Shown here piece by piece: positions 25,391 to 37,806 of a stretch of 64,000 nt of DNA. The first letter of the stretch is position 1. Each line of letters starts with the position of its first letter. A program made the position numbers and the translations under genes. The notes beneath the pieces were generated by a model. It made no database searches. It saw only the letters and a list, made by a program, of their open reading frames with translations, and was not told the origin of the DNA. Source of the DNA: Siphonodentalium dalli (lineage: Eukaryota > Mollusca > Scaphopoda > Gadilida > Siphonodentaliidae); contig CP136068.1 in assembly GCA_032622095.1 (NCBI GenBank), forward strand, positions 134,423,989 to 134,487,988. Direction: 5' to 3'.

Positions 25391-26900
25391 TGGTACCTAA
25401 TCTATATATCTATTTGCGAAGGTCTGTCTGTATGTGTGTATGTCTGCGTTATATAGACATTCACTTGGGACCATCTAGATGACAACGAATGGGTCTAACA
25501 GGTGTAACTATTTACGAGGAAGATAATGGTGTGGATTAGAATGTTCTAAAGTGACGTTGTCCTTGTCAGGGGCAGAACAGGGGGAGAGGCAGCGAAATGT
25601 TTTGTCGCCGATTTCCACCAAACTTATTAATTATCATATCCATGATCTGAGGAATCTATTGTGTGGTTTAAATATGTCAAAAGTGGCGCCGTTCGAGTCA
25701 TGGGTGGGGAGCTAGATTGGCACCAAAGTTGGTACAAATATGTTTAGCACCAATTTCCACCAAATGCAAACAAGTTCTCCAATGAAACGAGGGATAAAAT
25801 CAAGTGGAGACGACAAATCCGTTTGGATCAGGGATAGAGAGAGGAGGGGCACTGGTATTGGTAAGAATGTTTTAGTCGCCGATATCCACCAAAGTTACAT
25901 ATATTCATCTCCATTATTTTTCTAATGAGTTTTTTGGCGTTCAAATTTCACAACCTCGACAAATGGTGACCGAACGAAATCACCCGTACAATTGTATCTT
26001 CTCAACTCATATTTATATGGGGACGGGTATCTATATAGTGAACTAGCAAAAGCAGATACATAGAAGACAGCTCTACAAGTATACTTATCATTCTATTTAA
26101 GAAATACATATATTCTATCAAAGTGAGGGACATAGAAACGTCAGAAGATGGCATGTTAGAATGGCTGAATTGTTATAACATAATTGAATCTGGCCCATTC
26201 ACAGTATTTTCCACAAACAGATACAATTTGTCAAGAAAGATGGAATATGTATCCTCCAATATCCGGCATCTGACAAGGGTACATCTGCATGCCCGATACA
26301 GAGAATTTCTTTCATTTTTAAAACAAATAATTAGTCAGTAGAGCACCACGAACAGAGAAGCTCCTTAACAATTCTTTAAAATTTCTGTATCTTCACGCAG
26401 ATAAATATGATAACCAGGTGTCCTCAAAATCTTAGTCTAACCCATTAGATTGATTTACACATCTGCATGTAAAACCAAATTGTCGTCTTGCGAATTAATG
26501 TGTTTATGATGTTCGTGTTTTTATCACGATAACAAACACCCACCCCCCCCCCCCCCCATACCGCAAAACAACAAACGTCAATTCCAACCACGTCGACTGT
26601 GCGATTTAAAAATGATAACGTCTGAAGTTCGCGCAGTTGTAAATAAATAAATACTTATTTATTGGTTGGACGAATTAAGGGCAATAGACAATCACCCCGA
26701 CAAGGTGAGCCACTACGTATAACCCTTGTATAAGAATGTCGTTTTGTGATCCATTTGTATATACAATTTATGAGAATACGTGTAAAATGTTTAGTAAGAG
26801 TATTCTCTATTCCCACCAAATGTCCACAGCAGAGGGTTTCACAACACGTTGACCTTTAACTGCCCGGTAACCCTTGTAGTGAGAAATAAAAACCGGGTGT
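25391..26900 (-). repeat. pearl-like repeat, solo copy
   Basis: Matches the repeat that forms the arms of the giant inverted repeat. It begins CTATATATCTATTTGCGAAGG, then a GTCTGT microsatellite, then units with GTTTTGTCGCCGATTTCCACC, and ends near the GACAAGGTGAGCCACTAC block and CCCGGTAACCC. The corresponding positions in the left arm run to about 2340. The copy is shorter and clearly diverged from the arms, so it fixes one outer end of the family (the hairpin plus tetranucleotide side at 25391-25440, equal to about 6300-6345). Confidence 0.75.
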
Positions 26901-27167
26901 TTAATGAGGGATAATCAAGTGTATAATATCATACTCTCAAATACGATGCTATCAGATATACATATATATATATTCATTTAGCATTTATTTGTAGTCCACT
27001 GTAATTAACAAGAAATAAGGTGTGATATTTGCACCTAATACGCAAACGACCAGAGAGCAAAATATACTTAATCGGGGTTCACGATTAGATGGCGATTGAT
27101 ATTCAAACGCAGTAACAGGTGATGCGAGAGGTTATGATTACAGTTCGAAATAGGTATCCTGAGTAAA
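26901..27167. other. AT-rich stretch without gene
   Basis: No feature seen beyond a short (TA)n run near 26960. Confidence 0.35.
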
Positions 27168-29035
27168 GGTCGTTCCACACCGGGCGCGAGCGAGCGATTT
27201 TTACGGCAGTTTTCTGACGTCCGCAGCAGTTCAAAGCGCGCGATTTTTATGTTCACATCGCAAGCGACCGACTCGCTGACCACGAGGCGATTATAGCAGT
27301 GATTTAATGGGGGTCGTCCCGTTTTGCAGACACCTATTGTTTTCGGTAGGTTAGGGTAAAGGTGTGAATAATTCTCTTAATGACTACTTAGGCCCTTCCT
27401 AGTTGGTTTGATTGGATTCGGTTTTGTTCTGCCCTTTTTATTATGAGAAAGAACCGAGGTTTGGGTTGAATTTATGACTGTTTATTAGTTATGGATAATA
27501 TAAAATACATGCAAATAATAATGACAAAAACAATGAGGAACAAACATTAACGAATTAGAAACTTATAAATGACAACAACATGCTCAAATAGGGTGTTTAT
27601 ATGACCGTATTTTTTTTTATTTGATGGCGGCACACTGATTTGTCGCCGCGATAATGGAGGACTTTAGCGAGAGGCTAATAATCGAAGTACAACGCCATGC
27701 GTGTCTGTATGACACGTGTGTGTCTGTATGAATGTGTGTGTCTGTATGACTGTATGTATGTATGTATGTATATATGTATGTATGTATGTATGCCACGTGT
27801 GTCTGTATGACTGTATGTCTCTGTGACCAAATAACTAAACCATTTATTTTTGTGATTTTTCGTGACTGAAATTCCACCTTAGATTACTATACTCAGTTTA
27901 TTCCTTGTAAAGAACTAAAATCATGGACCGTATAATCTGCTCCATTGGCTGGTGAATTATATTTTGGTATAATCAGGGGAAATGATAAAGAATATAACGA
28001 GGCTAGTTTATTCAAAAAGACGTTGTGGTAAACATGAGACACTCTTATAACTAATGTGTAGAAACGATTACACATCAAATGTGTAAACCCGGTTAATACA
28101 CATAGCAATGTGTAGTTTTACATACAAATACATTGACCAAGTGCCGTTCTACACATAATGTGTACATTTTATTACACAAAATTGTGTAAGAACGTAGAGC
28201 GTGCGCATTGCGTGCCTTCAGTTTCATAGTCTGCTACATGACGGCGATATTGTTTGAGTATATGTTTTGGAACACAATCTACTACTGTCTCAATACCCAT
28301 GTAATTTTGAGTGACGAGAATAAACAAATTGTATACAAGGAATGTATGTTCAGAATTCCGACTTGTGAGTGTTGTATTGATGATATATGAGGATTTATTT
28401 GTTAAAACTTTCATGAAGAATACTGCTCTTACTCTTGTTTATATGATTGTTGTAATACGTTAATACTAATCACGTGCAACCACGCCACAACCATGGTTTG
28501 TTCATTTAAAACGAAAACTTACACATGACAGAGCAAAATATTACGTACCATTGTACGCCATGAAAGTTTTAACATATAAATCTCCATTTGCCATGAATAC
28601 TATATACCCACAGTTCGGAATACTGAACTTACATTCTTGTTTACGATATATATGTGTAAGAATTTACACAAAATGTGTAAGGCATAGGTGTTGATTTTAT
28701 GCACACCAGTGTGTATACATGTGTATAAATTGACCCATGCATTGTGTAAATCTGTTTAAGATAAAAAATGAATAATGGTTGTGTAGCAGGGCTACACGTT
28801 GTGTGTAGAAATCCTACACATTAGTCATAAGTGTGTGGGGTGGGGGTATTCCCCATGCAGCCACCGGACTCCCCTGAAATTAGCGTACACACAGAATAAT
28901 GACCTGAGTATCGCGCGCGCGACGAAACGTTTCAGTCGCTTGCGGTGTTAACATAAAAATCGCGCGCTTTGAACTGCTACGGACGTTAGAAAACGGCCGT
29001 TATAATCGCTCGCTCGCGCCCGGTGTGGAACGACC
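27168..29035. mobile_element. TIR DNA element, copy 1
   Basis: The ends are inverted repeats of more than 100 bases: GGTCGTTCCACACCGGGCGC at 27168 and its mirror ending at 29035, rich in GCGAGCGAGCG. The interior is shared with 34255-36439 in the same orientation, including a GTATGT microsatellite near 27720-27800 and a 118-base TGTGTA-rich block (28043-28160). Flanks read TAAA and TTTA, a possible decayed TTAA duplication. No transposase is encoded, so it is non-autonomous. A 60-codon frame at 28208 is present in both copies but looks like no protein I know. Confidence 0.85.
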
Positions 29036-29969
29036 TTTAATCGGAAGGGTGATAACTTTATCTATACTAATATCACTGAATTCTGTTTGCTCGTTTGTTT
29101 GTCCGCTCAGTGAGAGCGTTATTAGATAGGCCCCGTTCACCACCGATGTCTTAAAATGGCACTCATAATTATTTTGTTTATATATTTTGGCTAGAGGCGA
29201 CAACCGGTTGGATACTCGGAGAGAACATATGTACATATGGATAATTTGACCCGGGAAATCTTAATAGATATGTCTGATCTCATATATCTTAAAAGAGTAC
29301 TAATTATTAATCTAACTAAATAATTAACTATATACTCAATTTTGTTGCAGTTGAAACACTGGGATAAATTGACATGTAGCGTGTCATGAGAAAGATGCCG
29401 TTGATCTCAGACGACTTAAAGTGGCAAATATGAACAACTAAGAGCCTTCCTTGACGGCTTAGAAAATATGATGAAAATTGATATAGAGGGATTGAACCAG
29501 GGGATTGTCGTGGGATAGGCGCCTTTGACCTCAGATGACTTAAAGGGGAACTAATACATTATAAGATAAATAAGAGCGTTTATTCATCAGCCCAGTCGAT
29601 ATGTTAGAACATGTGTGCACCAAAGTAAAATGATTCGGGGAATGTCACGAGATAGGTGCTCTTGACCTTAAATAACATAAAGATGCACTAATAATTGGAA
29701 AAAAAGAGCGTTTATTATCAACTTAAAAGATAGATGTAACATTATCCGGAAAGTCATGCAAAAGGTGCTGTTTGTCCCAGATACTAATCATTTTGTTAAA
29801 TGACTTGAAGGGCCACTGATAAATTACGCATTCTTCACCCGGCCAAGGATGCATTTGTTGGTTATTTGTGAGATTAGATTGTAATTAGGATGCAGAATGA
29901 TAGCAGTTGCACCATATTCTTCTATGTGCCATGGTTAGATTAACGAAAATGTTCTCTCTTCGATTTCAG
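29036..29969 (+). repeat. upstream region with degenerate tandem units of about 125 bases
   Basis: Four degenerate units with TTGACCTCAGATGACTTAAAG-like cores occur at about 29398, 29523, 29660 and 29768. Two carry TAAGAGCGTTTATT or AAAGAGCGTTTATT, a word found elsewhere in the window. The array lies just upstream of the PC-esterase exon, within 600 bases of its start codon, so it could be in the promoter or in a 5' intron. Regulatory activity is not shown by the sequence. Confidence 0.6.
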
Positions 29970-30772
29970 ATTCCGAAATAGATAAGGTTGCACGATGACG
30001 TTTGCCTCCAGGAAATATATAATTCCTGTTGCAGTCTCCTCGCTGGTGATTTGTGGACTGATTATTCAAAGCTTCTGGGTCTCCTCTCTGTCGGACGGTT
30101 CTTCGTTCCAAACATATCCATTGAGATATTTTTCAGGCAGCTTTGTCTTTAATCAAACGACGTATCCACTCGCTGATAACATATCGGTCCGAGACGAGCC
30201 GATTGCTGAATTTATTAGGAACTATAGGATTTCTAAACAAACACACCAGATGTGTTCGCTCCACAAGAAATGTCCAGACTATACAGAAAAAGTGTCCCGT
30301 GGTTCGTGGTATATGCGTCCTCATGATGCTAAACATTTGGATGAGCTTTCTCGCTTCCAACAACGAGTTCGACAGATGTTCCATTCAAACTGGTCATCCT
30401 ATCAAAGGCTGGATGGGGTTTGTGGAAACAGGGATTACGTTAGTGGTGTTCATTTTCGGGCAATTTGCGAATCGCGTGGACCAACTCCTTGTTGCTATAA
30501 TAATACGTGCCAAAGTGTTCCGATGGGTTCATGCAACTGTCCCGGATGCTTCGACACACGATTTCAGCTGCACGCAGAAATATCGGAATGGAGACCAGAA
30601 ATTCCGGAGTGTCAACCAGCGATTTTCGATACGAATGAAATTTGTTCGACGTTCAAGGGGAAAAGATTGTTATTTATTGGCGATTCTTTGGTTCGCCATT
30701 TGTTCTCGGCATTTCGTATTGCAGCGTCAGGAAACACGTACAATGGATCTATGAGAGCGATTATATCACCAG
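29970..30772 (+). CDS. PC-esterase-domain membrane protein, exon 1
   Basis: The start codon is at 29995. A pyrimidine-rich run and CAG end at 29969, so a 5' untranslated exon probably lies upstream and 29970-29994 is UTR. Residues 8-29 are hydrophobic (IIPVAVSSLVICGLII) after a short basic head, which fits a type II signal anchor. A cysteine-rich segment follows (GVCGNRD, CCYNNTCQS, CNCPGCFD). Then comes KRLLFIGDSLVRHLFSAF, whose GDS carries the expected nucleophile serine of the SGNH/PC-esterase fold. The exon ends in codon phase 1 at CCAG|GTAACC. The open frame running on to 30822 is intron read-through. The domain suggests acyl-ester transfer to or removal from glycans in the secretory pathway; the substrate is unknown. 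Confidence 0.9.
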
Positions 30773-32804
30773 GTAACCACCACTTTCTGCGTAACTTACT
30801 CGTATTGCAATTGACACAGTAATATGAATCGTACGTGACACGTATTGGCGCAACCACACATGATGTGCCCCAAATTTGCCTTTTTTCGACGACATAACGC
30901 TAAGAATAATTTATGTAACATCATTAAGCTGACCAACGAAAATGGTCTACATGTAAATGAAATTAATAGACTTAAATCACATGTGAATTTTTCGTAAGTT
31001 GTGAAGTAGTTACTTTCATTTTAATCTCGATGCTTCATTTCAAATTCCGCGTTTTTTTTTTTTGCAATCTCCACACGGTTGCTAACCGGAAGTCACGTGA
31101 CAATTTCTCAAAAATATATACCCGCGATCTTGAAAAATCATTGATGGATATAGAACATATTATATTACGTCATTAACCTGTCTTGATGGTTGCTATTATT
31201 TTTCTCTACGTTTTAAATTCGCGCAGCCTTATATATTTCCATAAAACTCATGTATCCGATAGCGTGCAGTTATACGGTTCTTAATGGTCAGGCGCACGTT
31301 TTGCCAAAATGGAGCCTCCTCTCACACAGCCAAGACAATAATATATATTTATTTTACAATGTTGTGTACAGTATGTATTTTTCTTGTACGAGTCCAGGTC
31401 GTGGTGAAAAGTCATATTGTCGAGTCCAATATGACTTTTCACCACAACCTGAACGAGTACAAAAAAAACTCATACTGTACACAACATTGTATAATGACAT
31501 TTTTATTATCCATCTGTATGTTTATCCAAATTTTGGGAATAAAACTTTTGTGGTTATTTTTGGTATTTGTCGGCACTTATTTCTCTATAAAAGCCTGTAT
31601 ATTGATCATCAGAAAGCATGATTTGGAAAAGTAAACACGGAAGTGAGAAAAAAAACTCTATGCGGAAGTGAAACGTCTACTAAAATCAATCAGTGTTGCG
31701 CGCGTATCACAATTTCACCGATTTACTTTGCAATAGAGTTAATTCGTGAAGTCACGGAGTCCCAATAAAAAAGTGATATTGTACAGTCGGGAGTCCAATA
31801 TTACTTTCTGGAGTCCAATATGACTTTTTCCAGGACTATCACGTGGCGGCTATTGCCCAATCGGAAATGGTGTTAGTTAAGGGATGGATAATAATATATT
31901 TGGTGATTGGAGTTTTGTGTGAAATTATTAATTATTCTAGCAGTTATTGGTACCGATAGGGTGAAATATAAAATAATATTTCCAACCTCTCAAATGTATT
32001 AAATCCATTTTTGTTTGGTCTCTTCATAATTGCTCAGATTGTATAACTATACGACGAAGATGATATAGGTCAGACGGCAAGGGTTGGACATAATTTGTTT
32101 AGGAGAAATGGAGGTATATAACTGAATTTCAGCTAGGGATGGAAAAAGGGGAGAAGATAGTGTTAGGGATAGCAATAGGCAGACAGAGATAACTGGGATG
32201 AGAAACTAAAAGCAAGAGCGGGACAGACGAAGTCGTGAGACGAGGACAGTGGTGGGGAGTTTTCAATAATTGGGTTTTTGTTCGATAGAACGTATGTTCG
32301 TCTACAGTAATCTACATGCGTCAGGCGCCATGGGAGGGGTTAATCACACTGGATGTTAACTGGTTACATCCGTCAAAAAGTAATTAATCAGACGTATCAT
32401 ACTTACATATATATATATATATTAACATCATCTTGAAAAAAATTGTTGTATAAATCTGGGATACAAAATAAATAATGTTTACACCAAAAAGTAATAAACA
32501 ATCATTTTTGCATTGTCTGGTGTTGGTGTCATGCGCGGCTTTTCGAAATAGTATTAATCTGCAGATATCTGTACATATACTATGTCAATTTATAACAGTG
32601 CGGCTTGATGAAGTTGTGATATTTGTGCGCAGTTCCTGTGTCTGTTGGCGTTATAAATCTTGTGAAGATTGATCATAGCAAGGACCCTTCTAATAAAACC
32701 GACAAATGTGTTATGGTCTTTCTATTCAGATGGAAATTATTTTCAGCGGAGGCGTGTCAATATTCCGATTCAAATCTACAGAAAAATATTTCGTTTTTTT
32801 TCAG
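30773..32804 (+). other. intron of the PC-esterase gene, holding hairpin repeats
   Basis: The donor is GTAACC at 30773 and the acceptor is a T-run ending CAG at 32804. Inside, 31346-31490 is a foldback: about 56 bases around AGGTCGTGGTGAAAAGTCATA pair with the mirror at 31419-31487, which suggests a small hairpin element. GAGTCCAATATGACTTT recurs at 31810-31825. Open frames at 31250-31634 come from this hairpin. A (TA)n run sits near 32408. No exon was recognised in between. Confidence 0.8.
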
Positions 32805-33367
32805 AACAAAATAAGCGGTGCTCTGGGATGTATGCATTCACAGAAAAAGAATGCCGACATCTTATCAATCGCCAATCGAGTTTCTGTAATGGCACCGTGA
32901 CTGCTACGATAACAGGGACAGGACGATACAATGCAGGGGTCGTGAAGTCGTTTCACCAACAAATGAAAAATCTTGTCAACAAATCGGACACGTTCGTAAT
33001 TATAAATATGGGTGTCCATGACTTGTTTAAGTCCAAAGACACCATACAACGATACATAGAGCCTCCGCTGCGATACATGGAGGATGTCAATGCTGATTGG
33101 CCGAAAGTTCTTTGGTTATCCCAACATAAACCTGGCCTCCTGAAATCCGCAGAATTGTTTCCGCATCAAAGGTTGGCAGGAATCTTAGCATTCAATGTTG
33201 CGATTGAAAAGTACTTAGCAAATACCACATGGCAGTATCTGGACATGTATAATTTCACGGAGTCTGTGGTTAGTTTTGATGGTTATCATTATGGTATTGG
33301 ACTCAACTTGGTGAAATTAGACATAGTTTTGCAATATATTAAAAACTCACTGTGCTCAAAACCATGA
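32805..33367 (+). CDS. PC-esterase-domain membrane protein, exon 2 (C-terminal)
   Basis: The exon starts in the phase that completes the codon left open at 30772 (G plus AA gives Glu), then reads QNKRCSGMYAFTEKECRHL. VIINMGVHDLF supplies the conserved Asn-Gly-His block, and FDGYHYGIGLNLVKLDI supplies the Asp-x-x-His pair that completes the catalytic triad of PC-esterases. The stop is at 33365-33367. With exon 1 the coding length is 1341 bases, about 446 residues, usual for animal and plant PC-esterase proteins. Several N-x-S/T sites support a lumenal location. The longer open frame starting at 32669 is intron sequence. A possible AATAAA lies near 33799. No frameshift or stop is seen, so the gene may be functional. 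Confidence 0.9.
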
Positions 33368-34250
33368 GTTCGATAAAACGATACTAATTTTTTGAGTCAC
33401 GTATAAACTGTTGGAAAGGACAGCCATTGCTGGATCGTCCATGTGTGTCAGTCTCCATCATGATGAGATGAAGCTTCAAGAAGACAACAAAATGTGTGCG
33501 AAATGTGTGCAGTAAATCTTTTCGAGAAGTCCCTTGTTAGATAGAAATATGGAAATTTAACGTTGTATCAATCTGTTTCAGACACCCCCTTCCGGTTGAC
33601 CAGCATTTCATTAGCCTCTTTGTATTAATGAATCAAAATATACTATCGATTTCTACACGACATGCACATATATAATATATATTGGTAATTAGGTACATGT
33701 ACATGTTTACTTGTACATTTTATAATAAGTAATAGGGATGTAACGATGTATCACGTTACACTTTCAAACGACAACATATCCATCAACGAAACGAACCAAA
33801 TAAACATATTACGCATATTAATACAATGGTTTCGAAACTCACGGATAGAGCAACGGATATGTTAGAGCGACGGTTATTGTAATATATACGTAATCAAATT
33901 ATGCGCACTTTCTAACCGTGGTCGTATTGTCCTAACCACCGTGCGGCGGATAGAGTATCATCCTCTTCGGTGTGTACCCACAAATCCGTTCAATAATACA
34001 CACTCTCGGTCCATTTGTTTTGTTGTATCATGTAGTCATCATTTATCAGGCTTCGTACAACTATCCCCAATCGGCCGATACCCATAAAATGCATGCTAGA
34101 TTGTGCGAAATCGTGTGAAGCGGAAACTCGCTGCTCACAATATATACCAGCCATTCGGCGCTGTGGTGTTCTGTCTGATACACCTTGGTCGCCAGAGATG
34201 AGACAAGCGAAACAAATACAGTATAGCCGACATAAATATCGCCCTGCTTT
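33368..34250. other. 3' flank of the PC-esterase gene
   Basis: Probable 3' untranslated region and intergenic sequence. AT-rich, with a TACATGTACATGT run near 33692. No other gene is seen. Confidence 0.45.
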
Positions 34251-34254
34251 TTAA

Positions 34255-36439
34255 GGTTGTTCCACACCGGGCGCGAGCGAGCGACTATAACGGCCTTTTT
34301 CTAACGTCGTAGCAGTTCAAAGCGCGCGATTTTTATGTTCACACCGCAAGCGACCGGCTCGCTGACCACGAGGCGATTATAGCAGTGATTTTATGCTTCG
34401 TCGAATTGTCGCTTTGTTGCAAACCAGCGAGATAATTGGACGGCTCTCAAATAGGTGTTTATACGACCGTTATTTTTTCTATTTGATGACGGCACACTGA
34501 TTTGTCGCCGCGATAATGGAGGACTTTAGCGAGAGGCTAATAATCGAAGTACAACGCATGTGTGTCTGTATGGCACAGGTGTGTCTGTATGACTGTGTGT
34601 GTCTGTATGTATGACTGTATGTATGTATGTATGTATGTATGTATGCATGTATGCCATGTGTGTCTGTATGACTGTATGTCTCTATGACCAAATAATTAAA
34701 CCATTTATTTTTGTTATTTTTCGTGACTGAAATTCCACCTTAGATTACTATATTCAGTTTATTCCTTGTAAAGAACTAAAACCATGGACCGTATAATCTG
34801 CTCCATTGGCTGGTGAATTATATTTTGGTATAATCAGGGGAAATGATAAAGAATATAACGAGGCTAGTTCATTCCAAAAGACGTTGTGGTAAACATGAGA
34901 CAATGCATTCATCAACTAATAATAATCGCGTATTACCGGGTGGGAGCACTATTATAACTAATGTGTAGAAACGATTACACATCAAATGTGTAAACCCGGT
35001 TAATACACATAGCAATGTGTAGTTTTACATACAAATACATTGACCAAGTGCCGTTCTACACATAATGTGTACATTTTATTACACACACTTGTAAGAATGT
35101 AGATCGTGCGCATTGCGTGCCTTCAGTTTCATAGTCTGCTACATGACGACGATATTGTTTGAGTATATGTTTTGGAATACAATTTACTACTGTCTCAATA
35201 CCCATGTAATTTTGAGTGACGAGAATAAACAAATTGTAGACAAGGAATGTAAGTTCAGAATTCCGACTTGTGAGTATTGTATTAATGATATATGAGGATA
35301 TATTTGTTAAAACTTTCATGAAGAATACTGCTCTTACTCTTGTTTATATGATTGTTGTAATACGTTAATACTAATCACGTGCAACCACGCCACGACCATG
35401 GTTTGTTCATTTAAAACGAAAACTCACACATGACAGAGCAAAATATTACGTACCATTGTACGCCATGAAAGTTTTAACATATAAATCTCCATTTGCCATG
35501 AATACTATATACCCACCGTTCGGAATACTGAACTTTACATTCTTGTCTACGATATATATGTGTAAGAATTTACACAACATGTGTAAGGCATAGGTGTTGA
35601 TTTTATGCACACCAGTGTGTATACATGTGTATAAATTGACCCATTTATTGTGTAAAATATGTTTAAAGGTACGGTTGGCCTTGGCGGTGGGTATGCTGTG
35701 AAAATATTTCCACCCGTCAAAAACCGCCACAAACAGAAAGAACAACAAAATGTAGACAGACTTTGTCCGTATACAAATAAGAAATATCGCATAAACAGTA
35801 TGTTATTGTCATATTTTTGACCATTGTTATGTAAACAAAAGCATAAAAAGTTACTTTTCTGGTGTTTGTTTATATTATGATGGTAAACATAAAGAGCGTT
35901 CTTTGTGGGTGAATTCCTAATATGGAAAGAATAAAGAGCGTTTATGCCATTTGTGTGTGATTAGCCAGCAGCATTGTGTTGTCTTATGTAACACAATCAG
36001 GCTCTTGCTTTGGTAAAATATAGTAAATCTTTATGATAACATGCTGTTTACGCGATGGTCATGGTATATATGAACGAAACTGTATGCGTTTTAATGTTTT
36101 TCTGTTTACGGTGATTGGAACAAATATGAATATTTTCGACAACTAAGGCCTCACGTGCCTTTAAGATAAAAAATGAATAATGGTTGTGTAGCAGGGCTAC
36201 ACGTTGTTTGTAGAAACCCTACACATTAGTCATAAGTGTGTGGGGCGGGGGTATCCCCCAATGCAGCCACCTGACTCCCCTGAAATTAGCGTAAACACAG
36301 AATAATAACCTGACTATCGCGCGCGACGAAGCGTTTCAGTCGCTTGTGGTGTGGACATAAAAATCGCGCGCTTTGAACTGCTACGGACGTTAGAAAACGG
36401 CCGTTATAATCGCTCGCTCGCGCCCGGTGTGGAACAACC
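34255..36439. mobile_element. TIR DNA element, copy 2, with TTAA target duplication
   Basis: Same element as 27168-29035, in direct orientation. It starts GGTTGTTCCACACCGGGCGC and ends with the mirror GGTGTGGAACAACC. It is flanked by TTAA at 34251-34254 and 36440-36443, the target duplication of piggyBac and Kolobok elements. The copy carries an extra 494-base insertion (35667-36160) absent from copy 1. No transposase is present. The two copies bracket the PC-esterase gene. Confidence 0.87.
35667..36160. mobile_element. nested TTAA-flanked MITE
   Basis: Relative to copy 1 of the host element, 494 bases are added between TTAA at 35663-35666 and TTAA at 36161-36164; copy 1 has a single TTAA at 28756-28759. 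The ends are related inverted repeats (AGGTACGGTTGGCCTT against AGGCACGTGAGGCCTT). The word AAAGAGCGTT occurs twice inside. No protein is encoded. The paralogous empty site makes the boundaries unusually secure. Confidence 0.88.
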
Positions 36440-36444
36440 TTAAA

Positions 36445-37009
36445 CGAATATATGTTCTCCGTTTTGCGAAACACATTATTTGGCCTCCGTGCATATTACG
36501 GATACAGCTAAACGTAGAGGTGATTCTATTGTGAGTGTCCGAAGCCTCTCTAATGAGTGTGTCGATTATGAACACGGACAAAGAGTTCGTAAATCATATA
36601 CTAGCTATATCGTCGCATCAGAACTATAAGGTCGTAACTCCATTTTGGCGGGAAATGAGTATTTGATATCAAACTGTTTTTGCATTGGATGCCAAATATT
36701 CTCACAAACCAGTGACACAAATGTCGTATCTCGAGCGATTTTCACAATTATTCGTGCTACAAGGTCGTATGTCCAATAGCAGCCAATCGGATGCTTCAGG
36801 TTGTCCACGTGACTTATGTTTTGTGTTTGTAAATTCTCAAATGTGTGCTATATGGTCGTATCTCCATGTTAGTCACGTGATCATTTGGTGATTTAAATTT
36901 TGTGATTGTTCCAAAATTTTATGTATGATGATGCACATGTTTGAATATTCATAATCTAGAATAGGCACTTTTTAGTTCATAGACACATGCGATTGCCACC
37001 ATGTTTAGC
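36445..37009. other. noncoding stretch
   Basis: No gene. The words AAGGTCGTAACTCC, AAGGTCGTATGTCC and ATGGTCGTATCTCC recur at about 36630, 36762 and 36855, and a related word is at 40630, so a low-copy repeat may be present. Confidence 0.4.
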
Positions 37010-37806
37010 TTAAGCCCCTGTTCCATATTCCAGATTTTCTGTCCCGAATTAGTATATTCGGCACCAATTCGGGACCAGACCAAATCGGCAGCTTTCGAGA
37101 GAATTCTGGACGAGTTTTATTCCAAAAGCCGCCGAACTGATGACAAAATTTAATCGTCCCGAACATTGCCGAGTATTCCAGAATGCTTCCGATTTCTTCC
37201 CGCATGATAAAGAATTATCCCGAACTGATACCGAAATTTCGTTCGAGTGGCTGCCGAATTGCCCAGATTACTACCGACTTACACCGAGTTGTTGCCGAAT
37301 ACCCCGAATCAATGCCGAACTGGTACCGAATTGTTGCCGAATAAATACCGAATTGGTATTCAATTGCTGCCGAACGTCCCGAATCGATGCCGAATTTTGT
37401 AGATACACCGGATCTCAGTATAAAATCAGCCACACATGGCGAATTCGGGAATAACTTACCGAATACTGCCGACTACTCCAGAATATCCACCCGAATATTG
37501 CCGAATACTGCCGACTACTCCCGAATAGTTGCCGAATTGCTCCCGAATTTCTCCCGATGATTGACAAATCGGGAGCGATTCGGCTTGGTTCCCGATAGTT
37601 TTGAACATTTCAAAACTGTCGGGAGCGAGTCCAGAATCGTCCCGAATCGACCCCGACAGCACCGATATCCCCGATGATGTTCTGGGGTAAAAATTCACTG
37701 TCCCGACTCGTCCCGAACTTACTCCACGATGTTTGCAAAATGATGATTCGGGAGTCATTCGGGAACATTCGGGGTGGAAAATCGGGGATATGGAACCGGG
37801 GCTTTA
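37010..37806. mobile_element. inverted-repeat element filled with CCGAA words
   Basis: The ends are imperfect inverted repeats (AAGCCCCTGTTCCATATTCC at 37012 against the mirror of GATATGGAACCGGGGCTT ending near 37805). The interior is a dense array of short TGCCGAATNNNN and CCCGAAT words spaced about 10-20 bases apart, switching to CGGGA-type words toward the right end. Open frames through it are products of this repetition. A second AAGCCCCGGTTCCATG begins at 37842, possibly a neighbouring partial copy. Confidence 0.65.

Noticed and set aside
30143-30754. 203-codon frame overlapping the PC-esterase exon
   Set aside because: Shadow of exon 1 in another phase; the PC-esterase frame carries the catalytic motifs and matching splice phases.
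28172-35319. 60-87-codon frames conserved between 28172-28414 and 35056-35319
   Set aside because: Conservation is explained by the duplicated TIR element at DNA level; differences do not favour synonymous sites as far as I can see, and no domain is recognised.
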